In this document: positions 7,576 through 17,311 of the stretch, piece after piece
How positions within the stretch are numbered: the first letter of the stretch is position 1
How the letters are laid out: each line of letters opens with the position of its first letter
DNA from: Bacteroidaceae bacterium
GTDB lineage: Bacteria; Bacteroidota; Bacteroidia; Bacteroidales; Bacteroidaceae
NCBI GenBank assembly: GCA_017555845.1
Contig: JAFZFO010000030.1
Coordinates: 1-62,400 of the forward strand
Length of the DNA stretch: 62,400 nt
Direction: 5' to 3'
Made by a program: the position numbers and the translations under genes
The notes under the pieces: model-generated
Told to the model about the DNA's origin: nothing
What the model saw: only the letters and a program-made list of their open reading frames with translations
Database searches by the model: none

Positions 7576-10500
7576 ATGAGAGCAAAATCTACGATAATCA
7601 GGTTATTATGCCTCTTATTGTGCCTTATCTGCAGCATGGAGACCTATGCCCAGGCCGGACGTACAATTACAGGTACCGTTGTCGATGAACTTGAGATGCC
7701 GTTACCGGGTGCCAATGTCGTTTTGATGAAGGACAAGAAGATGGTAAAGGGCGCGAGCACCGGCATTGATGGCGAGTTCAAGATTGACTTGGTGTTCAGC
7801 GAGAGCGAGAAACTGACGCTGGTGTTCAGCTATATGGGCTCAAAGACCCAGACAATAAAACTGACCGAGCAGAATATCCGCAAGCCATTCAACATACAGC
7901 TGATGCCCGATGATGAGATGCTTGAGGAGGTTACCATCGTAGAGGACGGTTATGCACGACTGCCACGTAAGGACATGGTCGGTGCATTTACCACTGTAAA
8001 GGCCGACGACATCATGATGCCTGCATACCAGAGCATTGACCAGATGTTGCAGGGTAAGGTTGCCGGTATGTCGGTTGTGAACACATCGGCACGTGTTGGT
8101 TCATCGCCTAAGATTACCATCCGCGGTACATCGACAATCCTTGGCAACACCAGCCCACTGTGGGTTGTTGACGGTGTGATACAGGAAGACCCATTGTCAA
8201 TTGACATCAGCGCGGCGCTGACATCGGACATGAAGGAGCTCATCGGCAACCAGATCTCGTGGTTGAACCCACAGGATATTGACAACATCACTGTATTGAA
8301 GGATGCCTCGGCAACAGCCATCTATGGTTCAAAGGCTTCGAACGGTGTGATTGTGATTACCACAAAGAAGGGTACTCCGGGACGCATAAGCGTGAACTAC
8401 AATACTAACGTATCGGTAAGGGAACGCCCAACATACGAGATGTATGACTTCATGAACTCACAGGAGCGCATCCTGTTCAGCAAGGAGGCTTATGAGGCCG
8501 GCGTGCGCTACCAGCAGGAGCCACTGCCACAGGTATACACCTATGAGGGACTGATGGCGATGTTCAACAAGCGCATGATTACCGAGGAGCAGTTCGCATA
8601 CTACATGCAGCGCCTTGAGACAGTGAACACCGACTGGTTCGACCTGCTCACACGCAACGCTGTGAGCAACAACCACAATCTGAGCGTATCGGGCGGTACT
8701 GACAAGTACACCTACAACGCTTCATTGGGTTACCAGGTAAACAACGGTTACGAGGTGGGCAACCAGAACGACCAGATTACAACACGTTTGAGCATCAACA
8801 GCAATGTGAACGAGCGACTGAGCATCAGCGCACAGCTCAACGGTAGCATCAGAAACTCTGATGGTTACGGTGCGGGAGTGAATCCATACACATATGCCAT
8901 GAATACAAGCCGTGCAATCCCCGCATTCGAGGAGGACGGTTCACGTGCATACTATTCGAAATATTACACCTACCAGTACAATACACAGCTTGGCGGTCAC
9001 AACCAGTACTCGACCAACATCTTCAACGAGATGGAGAACAGCTACTCGCAGAATACCGGTACGGCTTTCAACGCATCGGTAAACGCCAACTACAAGATCC
9101 TTAGCTGGCTCACATACCAGGGAACAGCGAGCATGTCCTTGAACAACAATGCCAGCGAGAGCTATGCCGGCGAAAAGACCTCGCAGGTTGAGCAGTTGTA
9201 CCGCGGTTTCCCATACGGCACAGAGAAGGCCGGTTCGGACAAGTACAATGCGGCACTGATGCCATACGGTGGTGTATTGCAGCAGGCCAATTCACAGACA
9301 GTGTCGTACAGCACATCGCACCGCCTTGCATTCTCAAAGGAGTTCAACGAAAGCCACCGCCTCAATGCAATGCTTGGTGTGGAGATACGCTCGAGCAAGG
9401 GTAGCAGCGAGGGCAACACCGTATGGGGTTATGTACCCGAGCGCGGCGAGATTGTGGTATCGCCCACACTGCCCGAGAACTTCAAGCCCATAGGCAGTGA
9501 TGTTTCAATAGGTTGGGGTGCTCTCTCGCAGCTGTACAACGGCGGTTGGAGCAAGACATCGACACTTACCAACTATGTATCGTACTATGCGACTTTGGCC
9601 TACTCGCTGAAGAACCGCTATGTTTTCAACATGAACGTACGTTCCGACGCTTCGAACCGTTTTGGACAGGACGTGAACAAGCAGTTCGACCCCACATGGT
9701 CGTTCGGTGCATCGTGGAAGTTGGCACAGGAGCCATTCATGATGGAGAACCTGCCATGGCTCGACCAGTTCAACATCCGTGCGACATACGGTATACAGGG
9801 TAATGTAGTCAACTCATTGAGCCCCGAGATGATTGTACGCTACCAGGGCTTGCACAGCAGCTACAACGAGTATTACCTTACCATTTCGAGCCTCCCCAAC
9901 AACCAGTTGAAGTGGGAGCGCACAAAGTCGGCCAACCTTGGTCTTGACGTTGCGCTGTTTGGCATAACAATGAACTTCGAGTACTACAACCGCCGCTCGA
10001 ATGCCATCATCCGCCAGGATATCGCACAGGAGTATGGTATGTCGTCAATGCCGCTGAATGGTGGTATGATTACCAACCAGGGTGTAGAGTTCACACTCAA
10101 CTACACTCCAATACGCAACAACAACTTTGCATGGACAGTGGGTATGAACGCCGGCAAGAACTGGAACCGCTCGGAGACCGACGACCGCACAGCGAAGGCC
10201 GATGAGCTGACACACTATGACTTCCTCTCGGGCAACAGCAGCCGCCCATTGAAGCAGGGTTACCCGCTGTCGGCATTCTGGTCGTACCAGTTCACAGGCC
10301 TCAACGGCACAAACGGTTACCCCACATTCATGTACGCATCATACGATGACATAGGCGGCGACGGCAGCGTTGACCCTACGACATTCCTCGTATACTCGGG
10401 ACAGAGCGAGCCTGACTTCTCGGGTGGTTTCAACAGCAGAATACGTTGGAAGGATTTCAACTTCGGCATTGACTTTGCGGCATCATTGGGTGCAAGCAAG

Positions 10501-10938
10501 CGCCTGCCCAACCCTTACCAGACATTCACATACGGCAAGATGCCCGACATCTACAGCAACCTGTCGAAGGAGCTCAACGACCGTTGGAAACAGCCTGGCG
10601 ATGAGTTGCACACAAACATCCCTGCGCTCTACACATCGGTACGCGACCTCTACAACCTGAACATCCCCAACGGACAGTATGACAATATCTACTCTATGTG
10701 GGCACAGTCGGACGTAAGGGTTGCCAGTGCTTCGTTCCTGCGTTGTACACAGATTTCGCTCTCATACAACGTGCCACGCAAGATTTGCCAGAAGGCAGGC
10801 CTTTCACGCATATCGGTAAGCGCAAACGTGAACAACCTGTTTGTGATTGCAAGCAAGGACTGGAAGGGATATGACCCAGAGCTCGGCTACAGCATACAGC
10901 CCAGAGTTTACTCAATTGGACTTGGTATAGGACTATAA
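7576..10938 (+). CDS. SusC/RagA-family TonB-dependent outer-membrane transporter
   Basis: Imports a ligand across the outer membrane using TonB energy, with the SusD partner as lid. The 1120-residue product has a signal peptide (to about residue 26), a carboxypeptidase-regulatory-like domain (ITGTVVDELEMPLPGANVVL, residues 31-110), a TonB-box-like stretch near EEVTIVEDGY, a plug with the SusC signature DNITVLKDASATAIYGS, and a long beta-barrel ending in IGLGIGL. It is the first of four genes spaced 12, 26 and -4 bases apart. No sigma/anti-sigma or SusR-type regulator sits nearby. The ligand is not evident from the sequence. Confidence 0.95.
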   Translation: MRAKSTIIRLLCLLLCLICSMETYAQAGRTITGTVVDELEMPLPGANVVLMKDKKMVKGASTGIDGEFKIDLVFSESEKLTLVFSYMGSKTQTIKLTEQNIRKPFNIQLMPDDEMLEEVTIVEDGYARLPRKDMVGAFTTVKADDIMMPAYQSIDQMLQGKVAGMSVVNTSARVGSSPKITIRGTSTILGNTSPLWVVDGVIQEDPLSIDISAALTSDMKELIGNQISWLNPQDIDNITVLKDASATAIYGSKASNGVIVITTKKGTPGRISVNYNTNVSVRERPTYEMYDFMNSQERILFSKEAYEAGVRYQQEPLPQVYTYEGLMAMFNKRMITEEQFAYYMQRLETVNTDWFDLLTRNAVSNNHNLSVSGGTDKYTYNASLGYQVNNGYEVGNQNDQITTRLSINSNVNERLSISAQLNGSIRNSDGYGAGVNPYTYAMNTSRAIPAFEEDGSRAYYSKYYTYQYNTQLGGHNQYSTNIFNEMENSYSQNTGTAFNASVNANYKILSWLTYQGTASMSLNNNASESYAGEKTSQVEQLYRGFPYGTEKAGSDKYNAALMPYGGVLQQANSQTVSYSTSHRLAFSKEFNESHRLNAMLGVEIRSSKGSSEGNTVWGYVPERGEIVVSPTLPENFKPIGSDVSIGWGALSQLYNGGWSKTSTLTNYVSYYATLAYSLKNRYVFNMNVRSDASNRFGQDVNKQFDPTWSFGASWKLAQEPFMMENLPWLDQFNIRATYGIQGNVVNSLSPEMIVRYQGLHSSYNEYYLTISSLPNNQLKWERTKSANLGLDVALFGITMNFEYYNRRSNAIIRQDIAQEYGMSSMPLNGGMITNQGVEFTLNYTPIRNNNFAWTVGMNAGKNWNRSETDDRTAKADELTHYDFLSGNSSRPLKQGYPLSAFWSYQFTGLNGTNGYPTFMYASYDDIGGDGSVDPTTFLVYSGQSEPDFSGGFNSRIRWKDFNFGIDFAASLGASKRLPNPYQTFTYGKMPDIYSNLSKELNDRWKQPGDELHTNIPALYTSVRDLYNLNIPNGQYDNIYSMWAQSDVRVASASFLRCTQISLSYNVPRKICQKAGLSRISVSANVNNLFVIASKDWKGYDPELGYSIQPRVYSIGLGIGL

Positions 10939-10950
10939 GAATTTGAAACT

Positions 10951-12510
10951 ATGAGAAAGTTTATCAACATATTTGCAACTGCAGTTGCACTACTGTCGGC
11001 AACATCATGCGGCGATTTCCTTGAGCCCAACTCGACAAGTGAGTTCGTTCCCAAGGATGCCGTTTCACTCAACGAGCTGCTGCTTGGCGAGGCCTATCAG
11101 CGTAACGACATGACCGGATTCAGTGTTTTCCTTGGCTTGCTCGATGATGACATTGAGGCTGCGCCATACCAGATACCTACTGACGGTTTTGAGGCCGAGA
11201 AATACCTGGCGGCATTCACTTGGCAGCCCGATATGTTCAAGATGATGGAAAAGGCAGCTGCCGGACACACCAACATCTACCAGTCGTATTACGAGGTAAT
11301 TTTGGGTGCGAATGCTGTAATTGACTACCTGCCTAACGTGACCGATACCGAGGACAACATAAACAAGGTTAAGGCACAAGCATACGCTCTGCGCGGTTTC
11401 TACTATTTCAACCTTGTGAACATCTTTGGAGCACCATACAACAGCAGTGATACCACTGCGCTGGGCGTTCCCCTCAAGTTGCAGAGTGGTATTGAGCCAA
11501 GCGACGACTACCTGAAGAGAAAGACGGTTGTCGAGGTATATGCACAGATTCTGAGCGACCTGCACACTGCCGAGGCGACATATCTTGAGCTGCCCGAGAG
11601 TGAACAGTGGAGCGACAACTTCCGTACAAGCCTTCCAATGGTGCAGCTGATGCTCTCGCGTACCTATCTATATATGGAAAAGTGGGAAGAGGCTGCACGA
11701 TATGCAAAGATGGTGATGGATGACAAGCGTTTCAAGCTCGTTGACCTGAACACCGTACCTCTTGAAGAGATGAACAGCGATGGCAAATATGTGAGGACAT
11801 ACCTGAACATGCCCACATACAAGTGCAGCGAGACCATATGGCCATATGGCAACGTTACCGACATGTTCAAGTGGACATACGACTATGCAAACACCACCAG
11901 TTCAATTTCGGGACAGAAGATGCATGCCTATTTCCAGGCATCGCAGAGCCTGCTCGAGAGCTATCTTGAATGGGACTTGCGCCTGATGCACTATATTGTA
12001 CAGGCACCTGACGGACTGGGCGGCGAGATGACAATGCCATTCGGCAAGGTAAACATTGGTACAACATACTACTTGCCGGTTACAGCAACAGGCACATTCG
12101 GACGTTGTCTGCGCCTCTCCGAGGCCTACCTGAACTATGCCGAGGCTATGGCAATGTTGGGTGGCAGTGGAGATGATGAGGCTACAGCCGCACTCAACAC
12201 ACTGCTTGAGAACCGCTTTGACCCCGAGGATTTTGAGGAGGTGGAGTTTGACAGCAATGCCGAGCTGGTACAGTTCGTGCGTGACGAGCGCCGCCGCGAG
12301 CTCTGCTACGAGGGACACCGTTGGTTCGACCTTCGCCGTTGGGGAATGCCTGCCATTACCCACACTTGGCACGACAGCGAGTCTCAGAGCAGCGACTACA
12401 CGTTGCAGGAGGGCGACCTGCTCTACACTATCCCCATCCCCGATGAGGCAATACAGAGCAATGCCAGCCTTGTACAGAATGAGTTGCCAGGCAAAAGAAC
12501 AGCACAATAA
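10951..12510 (+). CDS. SusD/RagB-family surface lipoprotein
   Basis: Ligand-binding lid of the SusC channel on the cell surface. The 519-residue product has a lipoprotein signal (LLSATSC, then GDFLEP), the usual SusD start with an asparagine- and aspartate-rich segment, TPR-like helices (KAQAYALRGFYYFNLVNIFG is the classic SusD motif) and the C-terminal RDERRRELCYEGHRWFDLRRW stretch, only part of which is quoted by the family name. It begins 12 bases after the SusC gene, so the two are translated from one message. Substrate unknown. Confidence 0.95.
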   Translation: MRKFINIFATAVALLSATSCGDFLEPNSTSEFVPKDAVSLNELLLGEAYQRNDMTGFSVFLGLLDDDIEAAPYQIPTDGFEAEKYLAAFTWQPDMFKMMEKAAAGHTNIYQSYYEVILGANAVIDYLPNVTDTEDNINKVKAQAYALRGFYYFNLVNIFGAPYNSSDTTALGVPLKLQSGIEPSDDYLKRKTVVEVYAQILSDLHTAEATYLELPESEQWSDNFRTSLPMVQLMLSRTYLYMEKWEEAARYAKMVMDDKRFKLVDLNTVPLEEMNSDGKYVRTYLNMPTYKCSETIWPYGNVTDMFKWTYDYANTTSSISGQKMHAYFQASQSLLESYLEWDLRLMHYIVQAPDGLGGEMTMPFGKVNIGTTYYLPVTATGTFGRCLRLSEAYLNYAEAMAMLGGSGDDEATAALNTLLENRFDPEDFEEVEFDSNAELVQFVRDERRRELCYEGHRWFDLRRWGMPAITHTWHDSESQSSDYTLQEGDLLYTIPIPDEAIQSNASLVQNELPGKRTAQ

Positions 12511-12536
12511 GATTGTCGCACATCAACATCTATATT

Positions 12537-13562
12537 ATGAAGAAGTATCTATTGACAATTACAATATTGTTGGCAGGAGCTGCACTGTTCAGTTCATGCA
12601 ACGAGGATGAGGAGATTATCCCCACAGGCGACTACTCCCCTATCCGCGGCGGTTTCCCACAGGGAACAACCAGTTACGACTCGCTCATCTATGATATCAA
12701 GCAGGAGTATGGTGTATACCTTCTCTACAAGGATATTACCGAGGAGGACCTTAACCGCGACTGGGTTTCTGTGGGCACAGGCGACATATATGTAGGTGGC
12801 TACGAGGATGAGAGGAACGACCGCTCATGGAACTTGCCCCAGGAGCACTTGCCATTCTATGTAGACTATTTCTACAATTACATTTTCCCGAATATCAGCC
12901 GTGAGTTCGCATACTCATCCTTCCCTGTAAAGATATATATGATCCACAACCTGCGCACCGAGCCACGTGACTTTGGCGAGGACAGCGGCGAGAACGTGGG
13001 CGGCACGACACTCGACCCATACAAGACCATCAAGTTGGGCAACTTCGACAACTGGGCAATAAGTTTCAAGGATGAGATTATCAATGGCAGCGACACCGAC
13101 TATGCACTGAAGCAGTTGCGCTGTGTCTTCATGATTGAGGCCATAAAGAACGCCATGAGCAAGGGAGAGATTTCCTCGCCCGAAGAGTTCTGGAGCGGAT
13201 TTGACTTCAGCACAGACAAGAAGATGGACCACAAGGACCCCTCAAAAGAGAACTACAAGTACAAACTCGGTTTCATAGACGTACCGAACGACAATTTCGG
13301 AACAGGCCAGTTGAAGCAGTTGTGGCGACCAATGGAAACTGTTGTAAGCTGCTACTATTGGGAGAAGGGCAAGTATGAGCAGTATGACCTTTTCAAGGCA
13401 TACGTAAAGAATGCCATGTGGCTCACACCCGAGGAGTTCGAGGCACGCTATCCCAAAGCCCTCTACCCCATGCTCAACGAGAAGTATGAGATTACTGTGA
13501 AGCACATGAAGGAGCAGTACGGCATTGACTTGCAGGGTATTGCCTATGGCATAAAAAAATGA
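12537..13562 (+). CDS. SusCD-linked lipoprotein, metallopeptidase-like but without HExxH
   Basis: The 341-residue product has a lipobox (ALFSSC) and then an acidic start. Its overall plan and its end (LNEKYEITVKHMKEQYGIDL, then QGIAYG) resemble lipoproteins encoded beside many Bacteroidales SusCD pairs and annotated as putative zinc-binding metallopeptidases. The HExxH zinc motif expected mid-protein is absent: the corresponding helix reads RCVFMIEAIKNAMSKGEI. It is therefore probably a binding protein rather than an enzyme, if the family match is right. The in-frame TTG at 12513 is less likely than the ATG at 12537, which starts a normal signal peptide. It overlaps the next gene by four bases. 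Confidence 0.55.
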   Translation: MKKYLLTITILLAGAALFSSCNEDEEIIPTGDYSPIRGGFPQGTTSYDSLIYDIKQEYGVYLLYKDITEEDLNRDWVSVGTGDIYVGGYEDERNDRSWNLPQEHLPFYVDYFYNYIFPNISREFAYSSFPVKIYMIHNLRTEPRDFGEDSGENVGGTTLDPYKTIKLGNFDNWAISFKDEIINGSDTDYALKQLRCVFMIEAIKNAMSKGEISSPEEFWSGFDFSTDKKMDHKDPSKENYKYKLGFIDVPNDNFGTGQLKQLWRPMETVVSCYYWEKGKYEQYDLFKAYVKNAMWLTPEEFEARYPKALYPMLNEKYEITVKHMKEQYGIDLQGIAYGIKK

Positions 13563-15064
13563 GAACAAAGAATATCATGAAATACAGAATACTCTATTTT
13601 GCCGTGGCGCTGCTGGCTTCATTTGCAGTGGCATGCGGCAACCCCGCAAACGAAAAAGTGACCGAACAGGAGATTGCCTTGCTTGATTCTCTTTGGAAAC
13701 GACAGTTCAACGATGCCGCAAGCATCATTGCATTGCATGACTCAATAAAGCAGACGACTGCCGAAAAGAGCAGAGGCATGCACACCCTTAACCAGTGCCA
13801 TTATGTATGGCACAGTGGCGAGTACATGTTCAGCTGCCGTGGCAAGAACGAGGATATATACGAACTCCCCAAACAAAGCACAGAACTCTCATTTGACAAT
13901 GAGGTGGTAGCACAGTTTGCACTGACAAAGAAGATAGGCCGTTTTGCCGACCACTACTTCACACTACAGGCAATGAAAGAGGGCGACAGTTTCAACGACT
14001 CACGCGACGGAGTGACAGCCACGGTGTTCTACCCCATCAGGGCACTCAACGACAACGATTACGAAAAGTTGCAAGCAGTCTTCACAAGCAAGAACAGCGC
14101 ACTGCACAACGAATATCTTGAGAGACTGAAATTCCCTTTGCAGAACAGCGGATGCACACAGGGACTCAAGAGTATTCAGCCACTTATTGAAGCTAATGTC
14201 GCAGAGAGCCCGTTGAAGGCCGAGGTGCTTGCAATATATGAGTTGTTCACACGAATAATGCCCGGCAACCAGGCACCGATTTCGGTGCTCAAGGATGCCG
14301 AGGGTAATGAGCACACATTCGAGGAGTTCAGGGGAAAGGTACTTGTAATTGATGTATGGGCGACATGGTGCCACAGCTGCCTGACCAACATGCACAAGTT
14401 TACAGGCATGAAGTACTGGTTCAGAAAGGAGAGCGACGTGTGCTTCATAACAGTGTCAATTGACCGCAGTGAGGACAAAGAGCAGTGGCTGGAGGCTATC
14501 GCCAAGAACAACATGCAGGGAATGCTCAACCTGTTCCCCGATTGCGAGGCGCAGTCGCAGTTCGAGAGCGATTTCCAGATATCGGGCGTGCCACGCTATA
14601 TCATCATAGGCAAGAAAGGCGAAATTGTTTCGGCTCACGCACCATCTCCGGGTCCCGAAATGGCATCAATGATTGAGAAGGCACGCTTTGCAGAGTTCTA
14701 CACCGGCCCGGGAACGGATTTCTTGGACATAACACTTGATGAAGCCATTGCAAAGGCAAGCGCAGAGAACAAGCATATATTCATTGAGTGCCATACCGAC
14801 GGATGCGTACCTTGCAAGATGATGAAGGACAAGGTCTTTGCACACGACAAGTGCGCCGAATACCTTAACAGGGAGTTCGTGTCACTGAGCGTTGATGATG
14901 AAAACGGCTGCGGACCACAGATAATGGAGATGTATGATGTGCAGATGTTCCCCACATACATTATCCTGGCTCCTGATGGCGAATTGAAAGGTATGCTGAT
15001 GGCTACAGAACATGAGATTGATGCCTTCATTGAAAAGGTTGAAGAGATCAAGAACAGAAAGTGA
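13559..15064 (+). CDS. Lipoprotein with two thioredoxin-like domains
   Basis: A thiol-disulfide protein outside the cytoplasm. The 501-residue product has a lipoprotein signal (SFAVAC, Cys near 26), an N-terminal helical region of about 200 residues, a TlpA/ResA-like domain with the active site WATWCHSC at about 268-274 (CHSC) and the cis-proline segment SGVPRYIIIG, and a second thioredoxin fold at about 385-500 with GCVPCK (Cys 416 and 419) and the cis-proline segment MFPTYII. Both redox sites look intact. The start overlaps the previous stop (ATGA); an internal ATG at 13577 (MKYRILYF) is an equally good start. It is last in the SusCD operon, which suggests a role in reducing or handling the imported ligand. 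Confidence 0.85.
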   Translation: MRTKNIMKYRILYFAVALLASFAVACGNPANEKVTEQEIALLDSLWKRQFNDAASIIALHDSIKQTTAEKSRGMHTLNQCHYVWHSGEYMFSCRGKNEDIYELPKQSTELSFDNEVVAQFALTKKIGRFADHYFTLQAMKEGDSFNDSRDGVTATVFYPIRALNDNDYEKLQAVFTSKNSALHNEYLERLKFPLQNSGCTQGLKSIQPLIEANVAESPLKAEVLAIYELFTRIMPGNQAPISVLKDAEGNEHTFEEFRGKVLVIDVWATWCHSCLTNMHKFTGMKYWFRKESDVCFITVSIDRSEDKEQWLEAIAKNNMQGMLNLFPDCEAQSQFESDFQISGVPRYIIIGKKGEIVSAHAPSPGPEMASMIEKARFAEFYTGPGTDFLDITLDEAIAKASAENKHIFIECHTDGCVPCKMMKDKVFAHDKCAEYLNREFVSLSVDDENGCGPQIMEMYDVQMFPTYIILAPDGELKGMLMATEHEIDAFIEKVEEIKNRK

Positions 15065-15078
15065 ACATAAAATAGAAG

Positions 15079-15124
15079 ATATTGCATCGGCGGGTTGGCA
15101 TTTACCAACCCGCCGATGCAATAT
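15079..15124 (+). terminator. Terminator of the SusCD operon
   Basis: A perfect 20-base-pair hairpin (arms 15079-15098 and 15105-15124, loop CATTTA) starting 14 bases after the stop of the thioredoxin gene. The trailing T run is weak, but the stem is very strong. Confidence 0.85.
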
Positions 15125-15162
15125 TTAACACAAGGCATACCGCATATCTATCAATAATTTAC

Positions 15163-15170
15163 TAACTTTG
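15163..15170 (+). promoter_or_regulatory. Candidate -7 box for the surface-protein gene
   Basis: TAACTTTG, a full match to TAnnTTTG, followed by CAGCCGAAAA, 37 bases before the ATG at 15208. No clear -33 TTG. Confidence 0.5.
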
Positions 15171-15207
15171 CAGCCGAAAATAAATTGACAAAAAACATTA
15201 TCGATAT

Positions 15208-17232
15208 ATGAAGAAATTTCTACTTTCACTTTTCACAATTTTCTGCGTACTGGCAACAGCCAACGCCGAGACCTACACACACACATTTTCAAAAGGCGAA
15301 CTCACAACCACCGGTGGCACATTGACACTCAGCGACATCGAGTGGAACGCATCGACTGCAACAGCCATTGAATGGAATGCAACCAAAGGTATACAGATTG
15401 GCAGCAAGAGCAACCTGAATCCATCATACACACTGAGTACAACAGGCTTTGCTGGCGCCACTATCAGAAGCATAACCGTGAACAGCAGCATTGCTGCCAG
15501 TGGCGATGCAACGATGACCATGACAGCAGGCAGCCAGACATCGGAAAGCTACAAACTCACGACATCGGATGCTGCATACACTTTTGACTGCGATGACACA
15601 ACCGGCGAAATCAAAATCAGTTGGACTGCCACACAGCGCGCATATTACATAAAGTCAATCACAATCGACTACACACCGGATGCAAGTACAGTGGTAATCC
15701 CAACACCGGAGTTCAAGACACCGGCAGTCGTATATGCCGACAAGGTTGAGAAGGTTACAGTTGAGACTGCTGACCAGGATGCAATCATCTACTATACCAC
15801 CGACGGCACAGACCCTGTATATGAGGATTGGGTAAACGAGACAGGTACAACAAAGAGCAGCAAGTACTATGTAATGTACTTTGACCTTACAGCAACAACA
15901 ACCATCAAGGCTATGGCCGTAAGAACCGATGGCGATGCCGTATTCAAGAGCGCGATTGCCGAGCAGACATACATCGTTTCACGCACAATGCCATACCTCC
16001 CTGCAAGCGAGATAACATCGGGCAAGAAGTATGCTATGGTTGCAGCCGACAGCGCGGCAACATATTACTATGGCAACGAGGCGCAGGGTGTGCTGCCATC
16101 AAAGACAGCCACAGATGTTAACGGCAAATACACCAACACTGTTGAGTGCGCCGGTTTCACATTCACAGCCAAAAACGGTGGTTACATCATACAGGATGAG
16201 CTGGGACGCTACATAAGCCCTGCCGACAATGGTTTCGGTTTTGCAACCGAGGCAGTGTGGAGCGTGACAACCGACAACAACGGCAATGCCACAATCACTT
16301 GCAACGGCAAGACAATCTACTACTCTACAGCCGATGCGACATTCGGTTGCCATGCAACAGCTACAGCGGAGCATGTATTGCCAAAATTGATGATGCAGCG
16401 CGAATATCCCGAGTACACAGTAACTCCGGTGACCGGCAGCACAATGACAAAGCTTGAGACAATTACAGTTAAGTGCGAAGAGGGAATAAAGGCAACAAAT
16501 GACCTGAATATCAAGGTCGATGGTTTCAAGACAGTATTCACAGTGAGCCAACCAGACAACAACACACTCTTGTTCACAGCCAATGAGCCAATTGTTTCAC
16601 ACAACAACTATGACATAAGCATCAATATCACTGCAGGCGACATCATCCTGAACCCAAATGCAATGGAGATGTCATTGCCTGTACCTGTAAAATATGGCGT
16701 ACGCACCATTGCCAAGTACACTATTACCGGCGATGCAGAGGCAGCCGTCATCGAGGAGGTTACACCTGCCAACGGAGCTACTGTTGAAGAGTTGTCGTAC
16801 TTTGTATTCACATTCAGCTACTATGCAAGCCACACCGACAATACCGAGATTTCGCCAAAGCTTCATCTCGAGGGCAGCGAGGAGCTCATTGCTCTTGAGA
16901 AATCAGTACAGAAAGCCGACGGCACATACATTAGCATGCAGCAGGCAGCTTTGAAAACCGTTGAGCCTGTGACAGCAAACGGCACATATATCCTTGAGAT
17001 TCCGACAGGCTACTTCTGCGACGGTAACGGCAAGGAGATCGAGGGCATCACACTCAAGTACGTTGTAAAGAATAACACTGCAATTGAGGACATTACTACA
17101 GACAATGAGAACGGTTGGGTTGTCTACAGCACAAGCGGTATCAAGGTTCTCGAGACCGAGGATGCAGGCAAAGTGAAGGCATTGCCAAGCGGCATTTACA
17201 TTGTAAACGGCATCAAGGCGGTTATCAAGTAA
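15208..17232 (+). CDS. Secreted surface protein with chitobiase-type domain and sorting-like tail
   Basis: Exported protein of 674 residues with a signal peptide (to about residue 21, ATANAE). Residues 25-155 form a Ser/Thr-rich beta-sandwich-like region; about 170-235 contain a chitobiase/beta-hexosaminidase C-terminal-like domain (DAIIYYTTDGTDPVYEDW); the middle and 470-610 are further beta-rich Ig-like segments. The end (VVYSTSGIKVLETED then LPSGIYIVNGIKAVIK) looks like a type IX secretion sorting domain. No catalytic motif was found, so it is probably adhesive or glycan-binding. It is a single-gene unit with its own promoter box and terminator. Confidence 0.7.
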   Translation: MKKFLLSLFTIFCVLATANAETYTHTFSKGELTTTGGTLTLSDIEWNASTATAIEWNATKGIQIGSKSNLNPSYTLSTTGFAGATIRSITVNSSIAASGDATMTMTAGSQTSESYKLTTSDAAYTFDCDDTTGEIKISWTATQRAYYIKSITIDYTPDASTVVIPTPEFKTPAVVYADKVEKVTVETADQDAIIYYTTDGTDPVYEDWVNETGTTKSSKYYVMYFDLTATTTIKAMAVRTDGDAVFKSAIAEQTYIVSRTMPYLPASEITSGKKYAMVAADSAATYYYGNEAQGVLPSKTATDVNGKYTNTVECAGFTFTAKNGGYIIQDELGRYISPADNGFGFATEAVWSVTTDNNGNATITCNGKTIYYSTADATFGCHATATAEHVLPKLMMQREYPEYTVTPVTGSTMTKLETITVKCEEGIKATNDLNIKVDGFKTVFTVSQPDNNTLLFTANEPIVSHNNYDISINITAGDIILNPNAMEMSLPVPVKYGVRTIAKYTITGDAEAAVIEEVTPANGATVEELSYFVFTFSYYASHTDNTEISPKLHLEGSEELIALEKSVQKADGTYISMQQAALKTVEPVTANGTYILEIPTGYFCDGNGKEIEGITLKYVVKNNTAIEDITTDNENGWVVYSTSGIKVLETEDAGKVKALPSGIYIVNGIKAVIK

Positions 17233-17250
17233 TTGACACACATAACCGAT

Positions 17251-17286
17251 GAATGAAGGATGCCATGGCATCCTTCATTCATTTTA
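17251..17286 (+). terminator. Terminator after the surface-protein gene
   Basis: A perfect palindrome GAATGAAGGATGCCA/TGGCATCCTTCATTC (17251-17280) followed by ATTTTATT, 18 bases after the stop codon. Confidence 0.85.
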
Positions 17287-17311
17287 TTGGACAGAAAGGA
17301 AAAACATACTG

